DNA of 64,000 nucleotides, taken from contig NZ_LIPW01000004.1 in NCBI RefSeq assembly GCF_001418345.1, positions 124,001 through 188,000 on the forward strand. The letters run 5' to 3'. Positions 50,329 to 61,064 of the stretch are shown here, piece by piece. Origin of the DNA: Pseudidiomarina woesei. GTDB taxonomy: Bacteria; Pseudomonadota; Gammaproteobacteria; Enterobacterales; Alteromonadaceae. Position 1 is the stretch's first letter. Each line of letters begins with the position of its first letter. A program made the translations under genes and the position numbers. The notes beneath the pieces are model-generated. The model did no database searches. It was not told the DNA's origin and saw nothing but the letters and a program-made list of their open reading frames with translations.

Positions 50329-50636
50329 GGCACGAGCACCTCTTGTTCAGCCTCAGCGCGCACCATATTTAGGCGTTCTTCAGCAATGCGTGCCACGCGG
50401 CTATGTTCGGTAAGCGTGTTTTGCTCAATTTGTAAATGACGCCATTCAATATCCAAATCGTCACGAGCGGAAAGCAGCTCGTCACGCTCACTGGTTAGTA
50501 AGCGATGACCGTGCGACACGTAAATAACCGACATAGCCGTTGCGATGACCGCCAAAAACAGCAAAACCAGCATCAGATGCTGGCGAAAATCATCAAACAA
50601 AACAGATACTAACGAAGGTACGCGGCTAGCTTTCAT
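50319..50636 (-). CDS. ftsL: Cell division protein FtsL
   Basis: A 105-residue bitopic protein: cytoplasmic N-terminus, one transmembrane helix (about 20-40, [20 protein letters not shown]) and a periplasmic coiled coil (about 48-95) that pairs with FtsB and FtsQ to activate FtsWI. Sequence conservation in this family is low; the call rests on size, topology and position between rsmH and ftsI, overlapping both. Confidence 0.92.
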   Translation of the reverse strand: MKASRVPSLVSVLFDDFRQHLMLVLLFLAVIATAMSVIYVSHGHRLLTSERDELLSARDDLDIEWRHLQIEQNTLTEHSRVARIAEERLNMVRAEAEQEVLVPWQ

Positions 50637-51576
50637 AATCTAACCTCGCAGCGATTCGTAGCACCGAACTGCGGGCGCGGGGGTTGAGTTTGGTTTCGGC
50701 GGCCGAAGGCTTAATGGCTTTACCTATTAACTTCAGGGTTTGGCCGCGATCAAAATCCGCATCGCGAATGGGCAGCCCAGCTGGTATATCTCGGCCCTTC
50801 GCTTGAGCGCGCATAAAGCGCTTCACCATGCGGTCTTCTAAGCTGTGAAAACTAATCACCGCTAACCGGCCGTCGGGTTTTAAACCACTTACGGCAGCGG
50901 TTAGCGCTGTTTCAATTTCATCCAGTTCACCGTTAATGTGAATTCGAATACCTTGAAAGCTGCGAGTAGCAGGGTGCTTGTGCTTGTCTTTAAATGGCAC
51001 CGCTTTATCAATAAGGGTCGCCAGCTCGCGGGTGGTTTGTAGTGGCTGCTCATCGCGTTGCTGCACAATGGCCTGAGCAATGCGCCATGCAAAACGTTCT
51101 TCACCGTACTCACGCAGTACAAAGGCAATTTCGTCGGCGCTAGCGGTATTCAAAAAGTCGGCTGCAGTGGGGCCACAGCTGGTGTCCATGCGCATATCAA
51201 GTGGGCCTTCGCGCATGAAACTAAAACCACGGTCGGCGTCATCGAGTTGTGGGGACGAAACGCCAAGGTCAAATAAAATACCGTCAAGTTTGCCACGCAA
51301 ATGCTGCGCTTCAAGCACCTCATCAAGTCGTGAGAACGGAGTGTGGATAATGGTAAAGCGTGGGTCATCGCGCAAGGCTTCAGCGGCTGCAATCGCGGTG
51401 GGGTCGCGATCGAGTGCGTATAATTTACCTTGAGCGTTTAATTGGGCCAGAATTGCGCGCGAGTGCCCCCCTCTACCGAAGGTTGCATCTAAATAAATTC
51501 CGTCTGGTTTGATCGCAAGAGCCTCGATGGACTCTTGTAACAACACCGAGACGTGTTGCGCTGCTTCTGTTGTCAT
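50626..51576 (-). CDS. rsmH: 16S rRNA m4C1402 methyltransferase RsmH
   Basis: A 316-residue SAM-dependent methyltransferase that N4-methylates C1402 in the ribosomal P site; RsmI, encoded at 54.8-55.7 kb, adds the 2'-O-methyl to the same nucleotide. [13 protein letters not shown] opens the protein; [16 protein letters not shown] is the SAM-binding loop, [20 protein letters not shown] the DLGxSSxQ block, and [16 protein letters not shown] the C-terminal motif. It starts on the mraZ stop (TAATG). Confidence 0.97.
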   Translation of the reverse strand: MTTEAAQHVSVLLQESIEALAIKPDGIYLDATFGRGGHSRAILAQLNAQGKLYALDRDPTAIAAAEALRDDPRFTIIHTPFSRLDEVLEAQHLRGKLDGILFDLGVSSPQLDDADRGFSFMREGPLDMRMDTSCGPTAADFLNTASADEIAFVLREYGEERFAWRIAQAIVQQRDEQPLQTTRELATLIDKAVPFKDKHKHPATRSFQGIRIHINGELDEIETALTAAVSGLKPDGRLAVISFHSLEDRMVKRFMRAQAKGRDIPAGLPIRDADFDRGQTLKLIGKAIKPSAAETKLNPRARSSVLRIAARLDYES

Positions 51577-52034
51577 TATAATGAGAAGTCTTGTAGTCGA
51601 TCACTAAGGGCCAAGTCGTCTTGTTGCTCGGCAGCCATATCAGCTGCGATTTGTTCTTGCCATGCCGCTTCTGACCAAAGTTCAAACTTGTTGAGCTGAC
51701 CAATAATCATGATCTTTTTGCTCAAATCCGCATGTTGACGCAACGTTGGCGCAATCAAAATACGGCCATTTTTGTCCATCTGGCAGTCTTCGGCGTGACC
51801 CAACAACAGGCGTTGAAGACGACGCTCTGCGGGGTTCATGCTTGATAAGGTGGTGAGCTTCTGTTCAATCAATTGCCACTGCGGCAACGGATACAGCAAT
51901 AAACAGGGTTGCTTAATGTCAATGGTGCAGACCATTTGCCCGTCACAATCCAAAAGCAGACTCTTGCGATACTTTGCTGGTATCGCCAGTCGGCCTTTAT
52001 CATCTAGACTGAGTGCTGCTGCGCCACGAAACAT
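51576..52034 (-). CDS. mraZ: MraZ, transcriptional regulator of the dcw cluster
   Basis: A 152-residue AbrB-like protein with two tandem swapped-hairpin repeats. [20 protein letters not shown] and [20 protein letters not shown] hold the paired DxxGR(I/L)xIP motifs that bind DNA. First gene of the minus-strand cluster. Three direct GTGG repeats at 10-bp spacing lie 8-33 bp upstream of its ATG, and a good promoter lies just before them, so autorepression as in E. coli is likely. Confidence 0.96.
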   Translation of the reverse strand: MFRGAAALSLDDKGRLAIPAKYRKSLLLDCDGQMVCTIDIKQPCLLLYPLPQWQLIEQKLTTLSSMNPAERRLQRLLLGHAEDCQMDKNGRILIAPTLRQHADLSKKIMIIGQLNKFELWSEAAWQEQIAADMAAEQQDDLALSDRLQDFSL

Positions 52035-52042
52035 TGTTTTGA

Positions 52043-52068
52043 TCCACTATTACCCACAAATCCCCACA
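52043..52068 (-). promoter_or_regulatory. MraZ-binding repeats
   Basis: On the minus strand, GTGGGGATTT, GTGGGTAATA and GTGGATCAAA follow one another at exactly 10-bp spacing, matching the TGGG-plus-spacer direct repeats recognised by MraZ. They begin about at the predicted start site of the mra promoter. Confidence 0.85.
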
Positions 52069-52075
52069 ATGTGAC

Positions 52076-52105
52076 AGTCTAGGTGTCGATCTTTCTATCT
52101 GTCAA
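52076..52105 (-). promoter_or_regulatory. Probable mra promoter (sigma-70)
   Basis: On the minus strand, consensus TTGACA (52105-52100), an 18-bp spacer and TAGACT (52081-52076). The predicted start near 52068 puts the MraZ repeats at the beginning of the transcript. Confidence 0.75.
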
Positions 52106-52190
52106 GGAAAAATCATGCCTTTGCGACATGCGACAGCTATTGACGGAAAGGATGATGTAAAGGATGATGCGAAGAGTATGTCATCTAGCA

Positions 52191-52196
52191 TATAAT
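52191..52196 (+). promoter_or_regulatory. Probable -10 element of the GGDEF-EAL gene
   Basis: A perfect TATAAT 26 bp upstream of the ATG; the -35 position (TGCGAA, 52168-52173) is weak. A short direct repeat, AAAGGATGATG (52147-52157 and 52159-52169), lies just upstream and could be an activator site. The rest of the 187-bp gap belongs to the mra promoter. Confidence 0.45.
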
Positions 52197-52221
52197 TCTA
52201 ATAACAAGCTTAATCATATAA

Positions 52222-54469
52222 ATGAAGCAGATAGATGTTGTGAGTTTTCCAGATAAGTTCGGTAAGCAGTCTGAACGCTGGCGATTATTGCGCTACTTAG
52301 TGGTCGTTCTTTTTATTGCGTCAGCATTGCTGTATGCGGTGTACTTAGTGGTGGATAGCGAACGGCAACAACAACTCGAAGTTGAAAAGCGTCGCGCTAG
52401 TGAACACATGAGCGCCATGCGCGGCCAAATTGAACAACGTCTGCAATCCAACATGCTCGCCTTGCGCGCTCTGCGCCCTGAAATTCTCTGGCAAGATACC
52501 CCTGACCGCGTACGCTTACAGCACATTATGGACGAGTTCCTGTCGTCTGACCTCGACATTATGCACGTGGCATTAGCACCCGACTTAATTGTTAAGTTCG
52601 TCTACCCAGTTGAAGGCAATCAGTCGATGATTGGTTTCAATTACCGCCTAGACACCGACCAGTACGCGGGAATTTTGCGCTCAATAGCGGTTAAAGACGT
52701 GGTATTAACCGGGCCGTTACAGTTATTACAAGGTCGCGAAGCCTTAGTGGCACGTATGCCGATATTTCGTAATGACCGAACCTTATGGGGCGTTGCTTCA
52801 TTAGTTATTGATCATGTGCACATGCTTGAAGGTGTACAATTCTATCAACACCCCAACTACAATTTTGCCTTGCGCCAAGCGGTTAACGATATCAACCCTG
52901 ACTCAGTCGCATTTGCCGGTGAAAACGACGTATTCAAGCCCGACGCTTTAATTACTGAAATAAAATTTCCGCGTGGCCGCTGGGAGCTCGCAGCTTACCC
53001 GCGCGACGGGCAATGGGTGGCCACCAACGCAGACTTTTGGTTGCACTGGGCCATTGGTATTGGTTTAACCGCGGTTATTCTGTCCGCATTCTTAATGCTG
53101 ATATTTACCCAACACAGGTTACGCGGCGCTATTTCAACCATTGCGTACCAAGCACGCTACGATGGCTTAACCGACTTGCCGAACCGTAACTTCTTTTCTG
53201 AGCAGCTTGGTGCAGATATTCGCCACGCGTTGCGCAACGAACAGAAATTTGCACTGTTGGTACTCGACCTTGACCACTTGCGCGAAATTAACGATGTGCT
53301 CGGTCATGAGGTTGGCGATGCTCTATTGCAACGTGTTGCTGAACGTATTCGAACTAGTATTCGCGAAGATGATTTGCTTGCACGTATTGGCGGCGACGAA
53401 TTTGCCATTGTGCTGCGCGACTTAAACGACCCAAGCGAAGCCGAAATTCGTGCCAAAGCCATTATGAATGACTTGTTGCACACGCTAGATATAGAACACA
53501 ACCACATTAATATGACCGCGAGCACCGGTATTTCTATGTTCCCGCACGACGGTCAAGAAGTGCAGCAGCTATTAAAACACGCCGAGTTAGCCATGTATGC
53601 CGCCAAGCAACAGGGTGCAATGAGCGTGCACTTTTTTGATGAGCAGTTGCGCCAAAGTACAGAGCGCGACATTAATTTGCACCATCAAATTATTAAAGGC
53701 ATTGAAGCTGAACAGTTTGAAGTGCACTACCAGCCGGTTATTGAAACCGAAACTGGCCTACTCACTCGTTGTGAAGCGTTAATTCGTTGGACCCACCCAG
53801 AGCGGGGGGCTATTTCACCTGCTGAGTTTATTCCGATTGCTGAAAAAACTGGAGCCATTATTGGTTTAGGAGACTTTGTGCTACGCCAAGTGGTACGCGA
53901 TTGGAAAAAAATGAACAGTGCCGGGTTAGACCTGTCGATAGCATTAAACCGCTCGCCGCGTGAATTTAACGACCGCCAAGCCGCGTCACATTGGTTGAAT
54001 GTTATCGCCGCAGCTGACGTACCACCAAACCGACTTATGTTCGAAATTACCGAGTCGATGCTGATGCGCAACAAAGAGCGCCAGTTTGCCAACTTACGTA
54101 AACTGCGTGACGCTGGAATTACCCTAGCGATAGACGACTTTGGTACCGGCTACTCAAGCTTAAACTACTTGCGCTCGTACCCAATTGATGTGATTAAAAT
54201 TGACCGTAGCTTCTTGCATAACGTGCCGCATCAGGGCCAACAAAAAGCCTTGGTTGAGGTGCTGATACGCATTGCCCACACACTAAACATGAAAGTTGTG
54301 GCAGAAGGTGTGGAACATGAACAGCAAGTAGAATTCTTGCAGCAACAGAAGTGTCACTTCCAGCAAGGCTTCCATTACGGCCGTGCCATGCCATTGAACG
54401 AGTTTATTCGCTTCACGCAGCAGTTTAACCGCAACGTTATGGAACAAGCGGGTATTGATGATAAAGTTT

Positions 54470-54486
<17 letters not shown>
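52222..54486 (+). CDS. Membrane-bound GGDEF-EAL cyclic-di-GMP turnover protein
   Basis: 754 residues: transmembrane helix (about 23-45), a CHASE-like periplasmic sensor (about 50-270), second helix (about 278-300), GGDEF domain (about 315-480) and EAL domain (about 495-735). GGDEF is intact with an RxxD inhibitory site (REDD) five residues before it. The EAL domain keeps EALIRW, a substrate Asn in ALNRSPREF, FEITES, IDDFGTGYSS, VIKIDRSF and AEGVE, so both synthase and phosphodiesterase activities are possible; the net direction is unknown. It is divergent from mraZ. Its last 17 bases overlap the 3' end of rnpB on the other strand. Confidence 0.93.
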
Positions 54487-54827
<341 letters not shown>

Positions 54828-54837
54828 AGCGCGCATT

Positions 54838-55713
54838 CTACTGGTTATCTTGCGCAAGTGCTAGTTGATACAGTGTGTTTTTGCGAGCGCCGTGAATTTC
54901 AGCAGCCAGTGCTGCAGCTTTTTTGAGGGGGAGCTCTTTACGCAGCAAGTTTAACGTTTTCATTGCGGCGGGATTTACGTCGGCCTCGGCCGCCGCTTCG
55001 GCTCCGCTAATCATTAGTACCATTTCGCCACGTTGTTGGTTACTGTCGACTAACACTTGCTGCTGCACCTCGGCAATAGTGCCCGACAAGTAGGTTTCAA
55101 ACTGTTTGGTTAACTCTCGCGCCATGACCATAGTACGCTCACCGCCAAACTCTGTGGCTAAATCAGCTAGGGTATCAACGATGCGGTGCGGTGACTCATA
55201 AAACACCAAGGTGCGTGTTTCATTCACTAATGCTTGTAAGGCTTTGCGGCGTTGTTGTGGTTTAGCTGGCAAAAAACCCTCAAAACAAAAACGATCGGTG
55301 GGTAGACCGGCGCCCGAAAGTGCCGTCACAAACGCACAAGCACCCGGCAATGCCGTAACTGTTATACCTGCCGCACGACATTGCTGAACCAAAACATAAC
55401 CGGGATCACTAATCAGCGGCGTACCTGCGTCACTAATTAAGGCGATATTGTCACCTCGTTGCAGGCGCTCAATAACTTGTGGAGCTTTCTGCCGCTCGTT
55501 ATGTTCATGCAACGCAAACAGTTCTTGCTTTATGCCCAAATGCTGCATTAGTTGTCCGCTATGACGAGTATCTTCTGCAGCGATAGCCTGACAATGCCGT
55601 AAAACATTTAACGCTCGCTCAGTCATGTCACCTAAATTACCAATAGGTGTCGGCACAATATACAAGGTACCAGTTTGTGCAGCAGACGTGTGTAAATCAG
55701 ACGAAGAACTCAT
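54838..55713 (-). CDS. rsmI: 16S rRNA 2'-O-methyltransferase RsmI (C1402)
   Basis: A 291-residue tetrapyrrole-methylase-fold enzyme that 2'-O-methylates C1402 of 16S rRNA, the nucleotide also modified by Rsm[21 protein letters not shown] and [17 protein letters not shown] open the protein; [15 protein letters not shown] and [16 protein letters not shown] are the SAM and substrate motifs. Divergent from lpoA by 93 bp, as in enterics (yraL-yraM). Its stop codon overlaps the rnpB -10 box. Confidence 0.96.
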   Translation of the reverse strand: MSSSSDLHTSAAQTGTLYIVPTPIGNLGDMTERALNVLRHCQAIAAEDTRHSGQLMQHLGIKQELFALHEHNERQKAPQVIERLQRGDNIALISDAGTPLISDPGYVLVQQCRAAGITVTALPGACAFVTALSGAGLPTDRFCFEGFLPAKPQQRRKALQALVNETRTLVFYESPHRIVDTLADLATEFGGERTMVMARELTKQFETYLSGTIAEVQQQVLVDSNQQRGEMVLMISGAEAAAEADVNPAAMKTLNLLRKELPLKKAAALAAEIHGARKNTLYQLALAQDNQ

Positions 55714-55806
55714 GTTAACCCCTTGTAAGAACCTGACAGCTTCGTTGTGATGCCTTGCCTGACGGTTTATAGTATGTTCCTAGAGTATGAACTGGATGGA
55801 ACAAAA

Positions 55807-57657
55807 ATGACGGTTGCTATTGTGCCAAAGAAGTTATTGCTATGCATGGTTATTCTTGCGTTGAGTGCTTGTAGTAGTGCACCGCAAAAACCAACATCAA
55901 TGCCAACTAAACCAAGTCAAGAGTACACTGAAGTGCCTCTGCAGCAGCAAGAGCGCACTGCCAATCAATGGCTTGCCGTAGCACAAACGGTGGAAGGCGC
56001 AGAGCAAGTTGATGCGCTATTACAAGCGGCGGCTACCCTGCAACGCGATGAGCAGTGGCAAAAAAGTGCTGTGGTGGTGGGGCAAATTCAACGTCATTTT
56101 TCGAGTTCGCAACTCACGGAATCTCAGCAGCAATTAGTCGCGCTACTAGAAGCACGCTTTGCTGCACATGAAGCGCGTTGGCCCTATGTAGAGCGCCTTT
56201 TGCAGCCGTTGTTAACGCCGCGTTTAACAGCAGACTTTCCACAGCAGACTTTAGAATTGGCCTTGCAAGCAGCTCGTGCCCAGCAACACTGGCAGCAAGC
56301 AGCTCACTTTCAATTACAGCTGGTGAACATACGCCCAACAGAAAACAGTAGTGAAACTGCACAAGCGGTTTGGAACACCCTTAAATATGTCGACCAGCCT
56401 AGCGATGTGGTGTTACCACCAGCGTCGCAACGCTCTCGTGAGGTAGCTGGCTGGGCTGCTTTGATGCACACCTTGCATGAAATAAATCGTCAACCTGAAG
56501 CTTTACTCACTTTGGCAAATAGTTGGCTGGAGCAATTTAACGAACATCCAGGTCAATTTGTGATTGATCAGCTCATTAACCTAACCTCCACACCCCGTAA
56601 CAACATCTTGGTGTTATTGCCTTTATCCGGCCAGTACCAGACTCAAGGGAAAGCCGTGCGCGACGGAATGGTTATGGCTTTGGCACGCCAACCTCAAGTT
56701 AAGGCAACCTTTGTCGACACAAATCAGTTTGATTTTGGCAGTTTGCCTGAGCTATTACAGCAGCATCAAGCTAACCTGTTACTTGGGCCGTTGCTGAAAC
56801 CAAATGTTGCAGCGGTTGATGCCTCATTGCTGCCGGAAGACATGCCGTGGTTGACGCTTAACGAACAAGAGCAAACATTGCACACAATGCACGCATTGCA
56901 ACATTATTTTGCCTTAGACAGTGAAACCGAAATTCGTCAAGCCGCCGCGCACATGGCGGCGCAAGGGCACCGTCACCCGGTTGTGTTTGCGCCAGATACA
57001 ACGCGTGGACGCCAACAAGCTGAAGTATTTGCGCAAGCTTGGCAACAACAATTCGCCGATGACATGCCGCTAGAATCAGGCAGCTATAGCACCACCGATG
57101 AAATGAAAAGCGCCGTGCAGCAGCAATTAGGGGTAAGCCAAAGTGATGCGCGCATTTATCAAGTTAAAATTGCTGCTGGCAAGATTATTGTTGACGCAGA
57201 AGCGCGCAGTCGCGCTGACTTAGACTCGGTGTACTTGGTTGGTGGCATAGAACAAACTCGCCTGCTTAAACCCTTTATTGACGTAAACATTTCAGCCTTT
57301 CGCAAAGCGCTTCCAGTGTATGCTAATTCTGGCAGTCACACTTTAAGGAACAGCTTGAGTGAGAATGATCTCGACAACGTTCGATTCACTGAAGCGCCGT
57401 GGCTACTGCCGAATCATACGCAACAGCAAATGCTTAAAGATATGCTGCAGCTGAGAAGCGCTTGGGGCTACAACGATGCGCGCTTAGCTGCCTTCGGTCA
57501 TGACGCCGTAATACTGAGTCAGCGTTTACCTTTGTTGCAGCTAATGCCAGGTATTTCAGCGGAAGGGCTTACTGGTAAACTACACGTTGAAGCACAACGC
57601 ATAATTCGAGAGCTTCAATGGGCACGTTTCGATGAGCATGAGGTGGTCGCTCGATAG
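55807..57657 (+). CDS. lpoA: LpoA, outer-membrane activator of PBP1a
   Basis: A 616-residue lipoprotein that reaches through peptidoglycan to stimulate PBP1a. I start at 55807 (MTVAIVPKKLLL) so that the signal peptide ends in the lipobox LSAC; an in-frame start at 55747 would add 20 residues. The N-terminal half is helical, TPR-like (about 50-250); the C-terminal half from NNILVLLPLSGQYQTQGKAV is a periplasmic-binding-protein-like domain, the LpoA signature. It heads lpoA-yraN-diaA-dolP, the E. coli order. Confidence 0.93.
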   Translation: MTVAIVPKKLLLCMVILALSACSSAPQKPTSMPTKPSQEYTEVPLQQQERTANQWLAVAQTVEGAEQVDALLQAAATLQRDEQWQKSAVVVGQIQRHFSSSQLTESQQQLVALLEARFAAHEARWPYVERLLQPLLTPRLTADFPQQTLELALQAARAQQHWQQAAHFQLQLVNIRPTENSSETAQAVWNTLKYVDQPSDVVLPPASQRSREVAGWAALMHTLHEINRQPEALLTLANSWLEQFNEHPGQFVIDQLINLTSTPRNNILVLLPLSGQYQTQGKAVRDGMVMALARQPQVKATFVDTNQFDFGSLPELLQQHQANLLLGPLLKPNVAAVDASLLPEDMPWLTLNEQEQTLHTMHALQHYFALDSETEIRQAAAHMAAQGHRHPVVFAPDTTRGRQQAEVFAQAWQQQFADDMPLESGSYSTTDEMKSAVQQQLGVSQSDARIYQVKIAAGKIIVDAEARSRADLDSVYLVGGIEQTRLLKPFIDVNISAFRKALPVYANSGSHTLRNSLSENDLDNVRFTEAPWLLPNHTQQQMLKDMLQLRSAWGYNDARLAAFGHDAVILSQRLPLLQLMPGISAEGLTGKLHVEAQRIIRELQWARFDEHEVVAR

Positions 57658-57695
57658 CACTATTATTAAACAATCCGAAAAATTAAGGACACGGA

Positions 57696-58046
57696 ATGTC
57701 TCGAAAAGATATGGGCGACCACGGCGAGCAAGTTGCGCGCGCGATATTGGAGCAAAACGGCTTACAATTTATCATGAGCAACTATAGTTGCGACATGGGC
57801 GAAATTGATCTCATTATGCGCGACGGTGACTGTTGGGTATTCATTGAGGTAAAGTGTCGCAGCAACGAGCGTTTCGCTACCGTTGTGGAACAGATCACTC
57901 CTGCTCAGTGTCAGAGAATTAGGCGCTGTGCGCAATTATTCCTTTTACAACAAGACTTAAATGAGCATGTTACTCGCATGCGCTTTGATGTTGTTGCTAT
58001 TGTCATTGATCATGATCAAGCACAATGGCTACAAGATGCATTTTAA
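57696..58046 (+). CDS. yraN: YraN, UPF0102 family endonuclease-fold protein
   Basis: 116 residues with a restriction-endonuclease-like fold: GDHGEQVARAILEQNGLQFI, CDMGEIDLIMRDGDCWVFIE and VKCRSNERF give the E...D...ExK pattern. The biological role of the family is unresolved; a Holliday-junction-resolvase-like fold is noted for it. AAGGACACGGA precedes the ATG. Lies between lpoA and diaA as in E. coli. Confidence 0.93.
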   Translation: MSRKDMGDHGEQVARAILEQNGLQFIMSNYSCDMGEIDLIMRDGDCWVFIEVKCRSNERFATVVEQITPAQCQRIRRCAQLFLLQQDLNEHVTRMRFDVVAIVIDHDQAQWLQDAF

Positions 58047-58055
58047 TGAGGCTTT

Positions 58056-58628
58056 ATGCAAGACCCAATAAAAACGTTATTTGCTGAATGCATTCAAACC
58101 CAGATAGCTGCAGCTGATTTGCTGCAAGAGCCGTTAGAACGCGCTGCAGACTTGCTCGTTGAGTCGCTTCTGCATGGGCGTAAAGTCTATTGCTGTGGCG
58201 AAAATCTAGCCCATGCCACCTCGCGTCACTTTGCGCATATTATGCTGACAGGTTTAAGCTTTGAGCGGCCGCCGTTTCCTGTCACCTCGTTACATGCCGA
58301 TTATGGTGCACTGCAGCATGAGCGTATGTTTGCGCAGCAAATTCAAGCGGTGGGTCAAGCTAGTGACGTACTCATGGTATTTAACGCGAGTACGCGAGCG
58401 CCACGCGTCAGCGCGGCAATGGAAGCAGCCTTAAGCCGCCAAATGTTAATTATTGCCATAACTCAAGAAGCAGATAACGACATTAGTGGACTACTTGGCC
58501 CCGATGATGTAGAAATTCGCATACCAACAACAAACACGGCCCGTGCAAGCGAACATTTATTGCAAATTTCGAACATGCTGTGCGCCGTAGCAGAACATCG
58601 TATTTTCCCACAGGAGAGTAACTCGTGA
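58056..58628 (+). CDS. diaA: DiaA, DnaA-initiator-associating SIS-domain protein
   Basis: A 190-residue SIS-fold protein that in E. coli forms a tetramer binding DnaA and promoting oriC unwinding. VESLLHGRKVYCCGENLAHA and FNASTRAPRVSAAMEAALSR are SIS features related to GmhA sedoheptulose isomerases; the yraN-diaA-dolP context favours DiaA. The stop overlaps the dolP start (GTGA). Confidence 0.9.
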   Translation: MQDPIKTLFAECIQTQIAAADLLQEPLERAADLLVESLLHGRKVYCCGENLAHATSRHFAHIMLTGLSFERPPFPVTSLHADYGALQHERMFAQQIQAVGQASDVLMVFNASTRAPRVSAAMEAALSRQMLIIAITQEADNDISGLLGPDDVEIRIPTTNTARASEHLLQISNMLCAVAEHRIFPQESNS

Positions 58629-59203
58629 AAAAAACTAGGTTGTTGTCAATTAGTGCGCTAGCTTTGGCTTCAAGTTTAGCGCTATCAGGCTGTACAGCGT
58701 TGGTAGTTGGTGCCACCGCGGTCGGCATATCAGCGGCTACAGATACCCGCAGTGTGGGCACACAACTAGACGATCAAACCATTGAAGTACGTGTAATTAC
58801 TGCCTTGCAAACCGACGACCGATTTGATGAGTCACGTATTCAAGTGGTTTCATTTAATCGTTCGGTATTATTACTAGGTCAAGTTGGCAACAGCTCGCTG
58901 CGAGATTTAGCGAGCCATGTGGTGCGTAATACTAAGGGCGTGGATCGTGTACACAATGAACTCAAAGTTGCGCCGGTTATTTCATTCGGACAAATTAGTA
59001 AAGACACTTATATAACAAGTAAAATTAAAGCTAAGTTCGTTGCTGACGACGTGATTAAAGCTTCTGATATAAAAGTTGTCACCGAAGGTGGCGAAGTTGC
59101 GTTAATGGGAATAGTCAGTCGCGATGTGGCTCAGCAGGCCATTGAAATTGCACGTAACATAAATGGTGTGACACGTGTTATTGATGCGTTCGATGCAAAA
59201 TAA
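58625..59203 (+). CDS. dolP: DolP (YraP), outer-membrane lipoprotein with two BON domains
   Basis: 192 residues. The signal peptide ends in lipobox LSGC. Two BON domains follow (about 48-115, IEVRVITALQTDDRF...; and about 120-190, ITSKIKAKFVADDVI... ending GVTRVIDAFD). In E. coli DolP binds anionic phospholipids at division sites and supports outer-membrane integrity and BAM function. Start is GTG, overlapping the diaA stop. Convergent with sspB, 17 bp away. Confidence 0.94.
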   Translation: MKKTRLLSISALALASSLALSGCTALVVGATAVGISAATDTRSVGTQLDDQTIEVRVITALQTDDRFDESRIQVVSFNRSVLLLGQVGNSSLRDLASHVVRNTKGVDRVHNELKVAPVISFGQISKDTYITSKIKAKFVADDVIKASDIKVVTEGGEVALMGIVSRDVAQQAIEIARNINGVTRVIDAFDAK

Positions 59204-59220
59204 CTTAAACGCTTTGGGTG

Positions 59221-59676
59221 TTATTTGATCACACGCAAATGAGAGCCGGAGGATTTCTTCGGCTTTTTTGTTTGCGATTCAGAATCTGTTGAGGTACTTG
59301 CTGGCTGCTCAGATTCTTCGGTGTAGGCAACCGGCTGCGGGTTGTCATAATGCGGCTCTGCGTCAAACATAGAACCAGCACCATTTTCACGCGCATACAA
59401 CGCCATGGCCGCGCCCATTGGCACGATAACTCGGTGTGGGCTACCCGAAAAACGAGCGTTAAACTGAATGCTGTGGTTATCAATGACAAAATTGGTAACC
59501 GCTGTTGGAGAGATATTTAAGATAATTTGCCCGTCTTGGACAAATTGCCATGGCACCTGGCAACCCGGATAGTCAGCATCAACCACCAGGTGTGGCGTCA
59601 GCTGATTATCAAGAATCCACTCATACACCGCCCGCACAAGGTACGGACGGCGTGGTGTCATGGCTTGCTCACTCAC
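59221..59676 (-). CDS. sspB: ClpXP specificity adaptor SspB
   Basis: A 151-residue adaptor delivering ssrA-tagged proteins to ClpXP. The folded domain covers about 1-110 (RPYLVRAVYEWILDNQLTPH, GSPHRVIVPMGAAMALYARE). A disordered acidic/Ser linker follows, then the conserved ClpX-binding tail SHLRVIK. Overlaps the sspA stop by 4 bp (ATGA). Confidence 0.96.
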   Translation of the reverse strand: MSEQAMTPRRPYLVRAVYEWILDNQLTPHLVVDADYPGCQVPWQFVQDGQIILNISPTAVTNFVIDNHSIQFNARFSGSPHRVIVPMGAAMALYARENGAGSMFDAEPHYDNPQPVAYTEESEQPASTSTDSESQTKKPKKSSGSHLRVIK

Positions 59677-60302
59677 CGACCTAAGTCTCGCTCAGCGTCT
59701 GTCAGTGATTCTTGGAATGACTCGCGCTCAAATACACGAACCATATAGGCTTTCACTGCTTTCGCAGCGGCGCCTTCAAGTTCGATGCCATAAAGTGGCA
59801 AGCGCCACAATAATGGAGCTAAATAGCAGTCAACCAAGCTAAACTCTTCGCTCATAAAGAACGGCGCATCGGCAAATAATGGCGCAAGTGACAAGATGCC
59901 TTCGCGTAACTCTTGGCGCGCTGCATCGGCACCTTTTCCACCAGCCAAAATTTTATCCGCAAGCGCATACCAATCGCGATCGATACGGTACATCATCAAG
60001 CGGCTTGTGCCACGAGCCACCGGATAGACCGGCATCAATGGCGGATGCGGAAAACGTTCATCAAGGTATTCCATGATGATGTGAGCGTTGTATAAAACGA
60101 GTTCACGGTCCGACAAGGTCGGTAACGCATCGGCATATGGGTTTAGCTGCATGAGGTCTTCCGGAAGATTATCCGGTTCAACAAAAGTAACCTCAACGCC
60201 AACGCCTTTTTCTGCCAAGACGATACGTACTTGATGGCTGCGTAAGTCATTTACGCCCGAATATAAGGTCATCACTGACCGTTTGTTTGCCGCAACCGAC
60301 AT
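59673..60302 (-). CDS. sspA: Stringent starvation protein A (RNA polymerase-associated)
   Basis: A 209-residue GST-fold protein that binds RNA polymerase with sigma-70. N-terminal thioredoxin-like domain (VMTLYSGVNDLRSHQVRIVL) and C-terminal helical domain. I start at 60302 because GGAGAACACC lies immediately upstream; the ATG at 60314 has no ribosome site. It lies 15 bp after petC and overlaps sspB. Confidence 0.95.
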   Translation of the reverse strand: MSVAANKRSVMTLYSGVNDLRSHQVRIVLAEKGVGVEVTFVEPDNLPEDLMQLNPYADALPTLSDRELVLYNAHIIMEYLDERFPHPPLMPVYPVARGTSRLMMYRIDRDWYALADKILAGGKGADAARQELREGILSLAPLFADAPFFMSEEFSLVDCYLAPLLWRLPLYGIELEGAAAKAVKAYMVRVFERESFQESLTDAERDLGR

Positions 60303-60317
60303 GGTGTTCTCCATAAA

Positions 60318-61064
60318 CTATTTCACGTCCTTAAAGAATTCGCGCTTCAGCAGTACCGCGAAAATTAAAAAGACTAAAAGGAAACCGAACACATACCAAC
60401 CGATACGCTGCTGCTGCAGCATCATTGGTTCACCGGTGTAAACCAAGAAGTTAGTAATATCTAGTGCGGCTTGATCGTACTCAGCGTCAGTTAACATACC
60501 GCTGCCATCGGTTTTAATGCCGACGTAAACGTCCTGCATTTCGCCGTCAATCATGCGTTGCTCTGTGGTTTTGCGCGGAATGCCCTGAAGCTCTTCCAGC
60601 ACATGTGGCATACCAACGTTTGGAAATACCGTGTTGTTCACACCAAACGGACGTGACTCGTCCACATAAAATGAACGCAAGTAAGTGTAAATCCAGTCAG
60701 CACCGCGTACGCGAGCCACCAACGTTAAGTCTGGCGCTGCGGTACCAAACCAGTTACCGGCATCTTCAGTCGCCATAGCATTGGTGATTAGGTCACCCAC
60801 TTTTTCGCCGGTAAACTGCAAGTTTTCCATGCCCAGATCTTCAGGAATCTCAAGATCTTTAAATGTGCGGTTGTAACGTTGATACTGCATTGAGTGGCAA
60901 CCCAAACAGTAGTTCATAAACAATTGCGCACCGCGCTGCAATGACGCTTTGTCATGCAAGTCAACTTTGGCTTCGTCCAGCGGAACCGTCGGGCCAGCTG
61001 CTAACGTAGCAACTGACCACAGTGATGCGGCAACTAAAAGAGTTGTTTTAATAAGCTGTTTCAT
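60318..61064 (-). CDS. petC: Cytochrome c1 of the bc1 complex
   Basis: A 248-residue subunit carrying electrons from the Rieske protein to soluble cytochrome c. Signal peptide (about 1-22), haem motif CLGCH in YCLGCHSMQYQRYNRT, distal Met in the later half, and a C-terminal anchor (GWYVFGFLLVFLIFAVLL). The start is either ATG 61064, sharing an A with the petB stop (TGATG), or GTG one codon earlier. Last gene of petABC. Confidence 0.96.
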   Translation of the reverse strand: MKQLIKTTLLVAASLWSVATLAAGPTVPLDEAKVDLHDKASLQRGAQLFMNYCLGCHSMQYQRYNRTFKDLEIPEDLGMENLQFTGEKVGDLITNAMATEDAGNWFGTAAPDLTLVARVRGADWIYTYLRSFYVDESRPFGVNNTVFPNVGMPHVLEELQGIPRKTTEQRMIDGEMQDVYVGIKTDGSGMLTDAEYDQAALDITNFLVYTGEPMMLQQQRIGWYVFGFLLVFLIFAVLLKREFFKDVK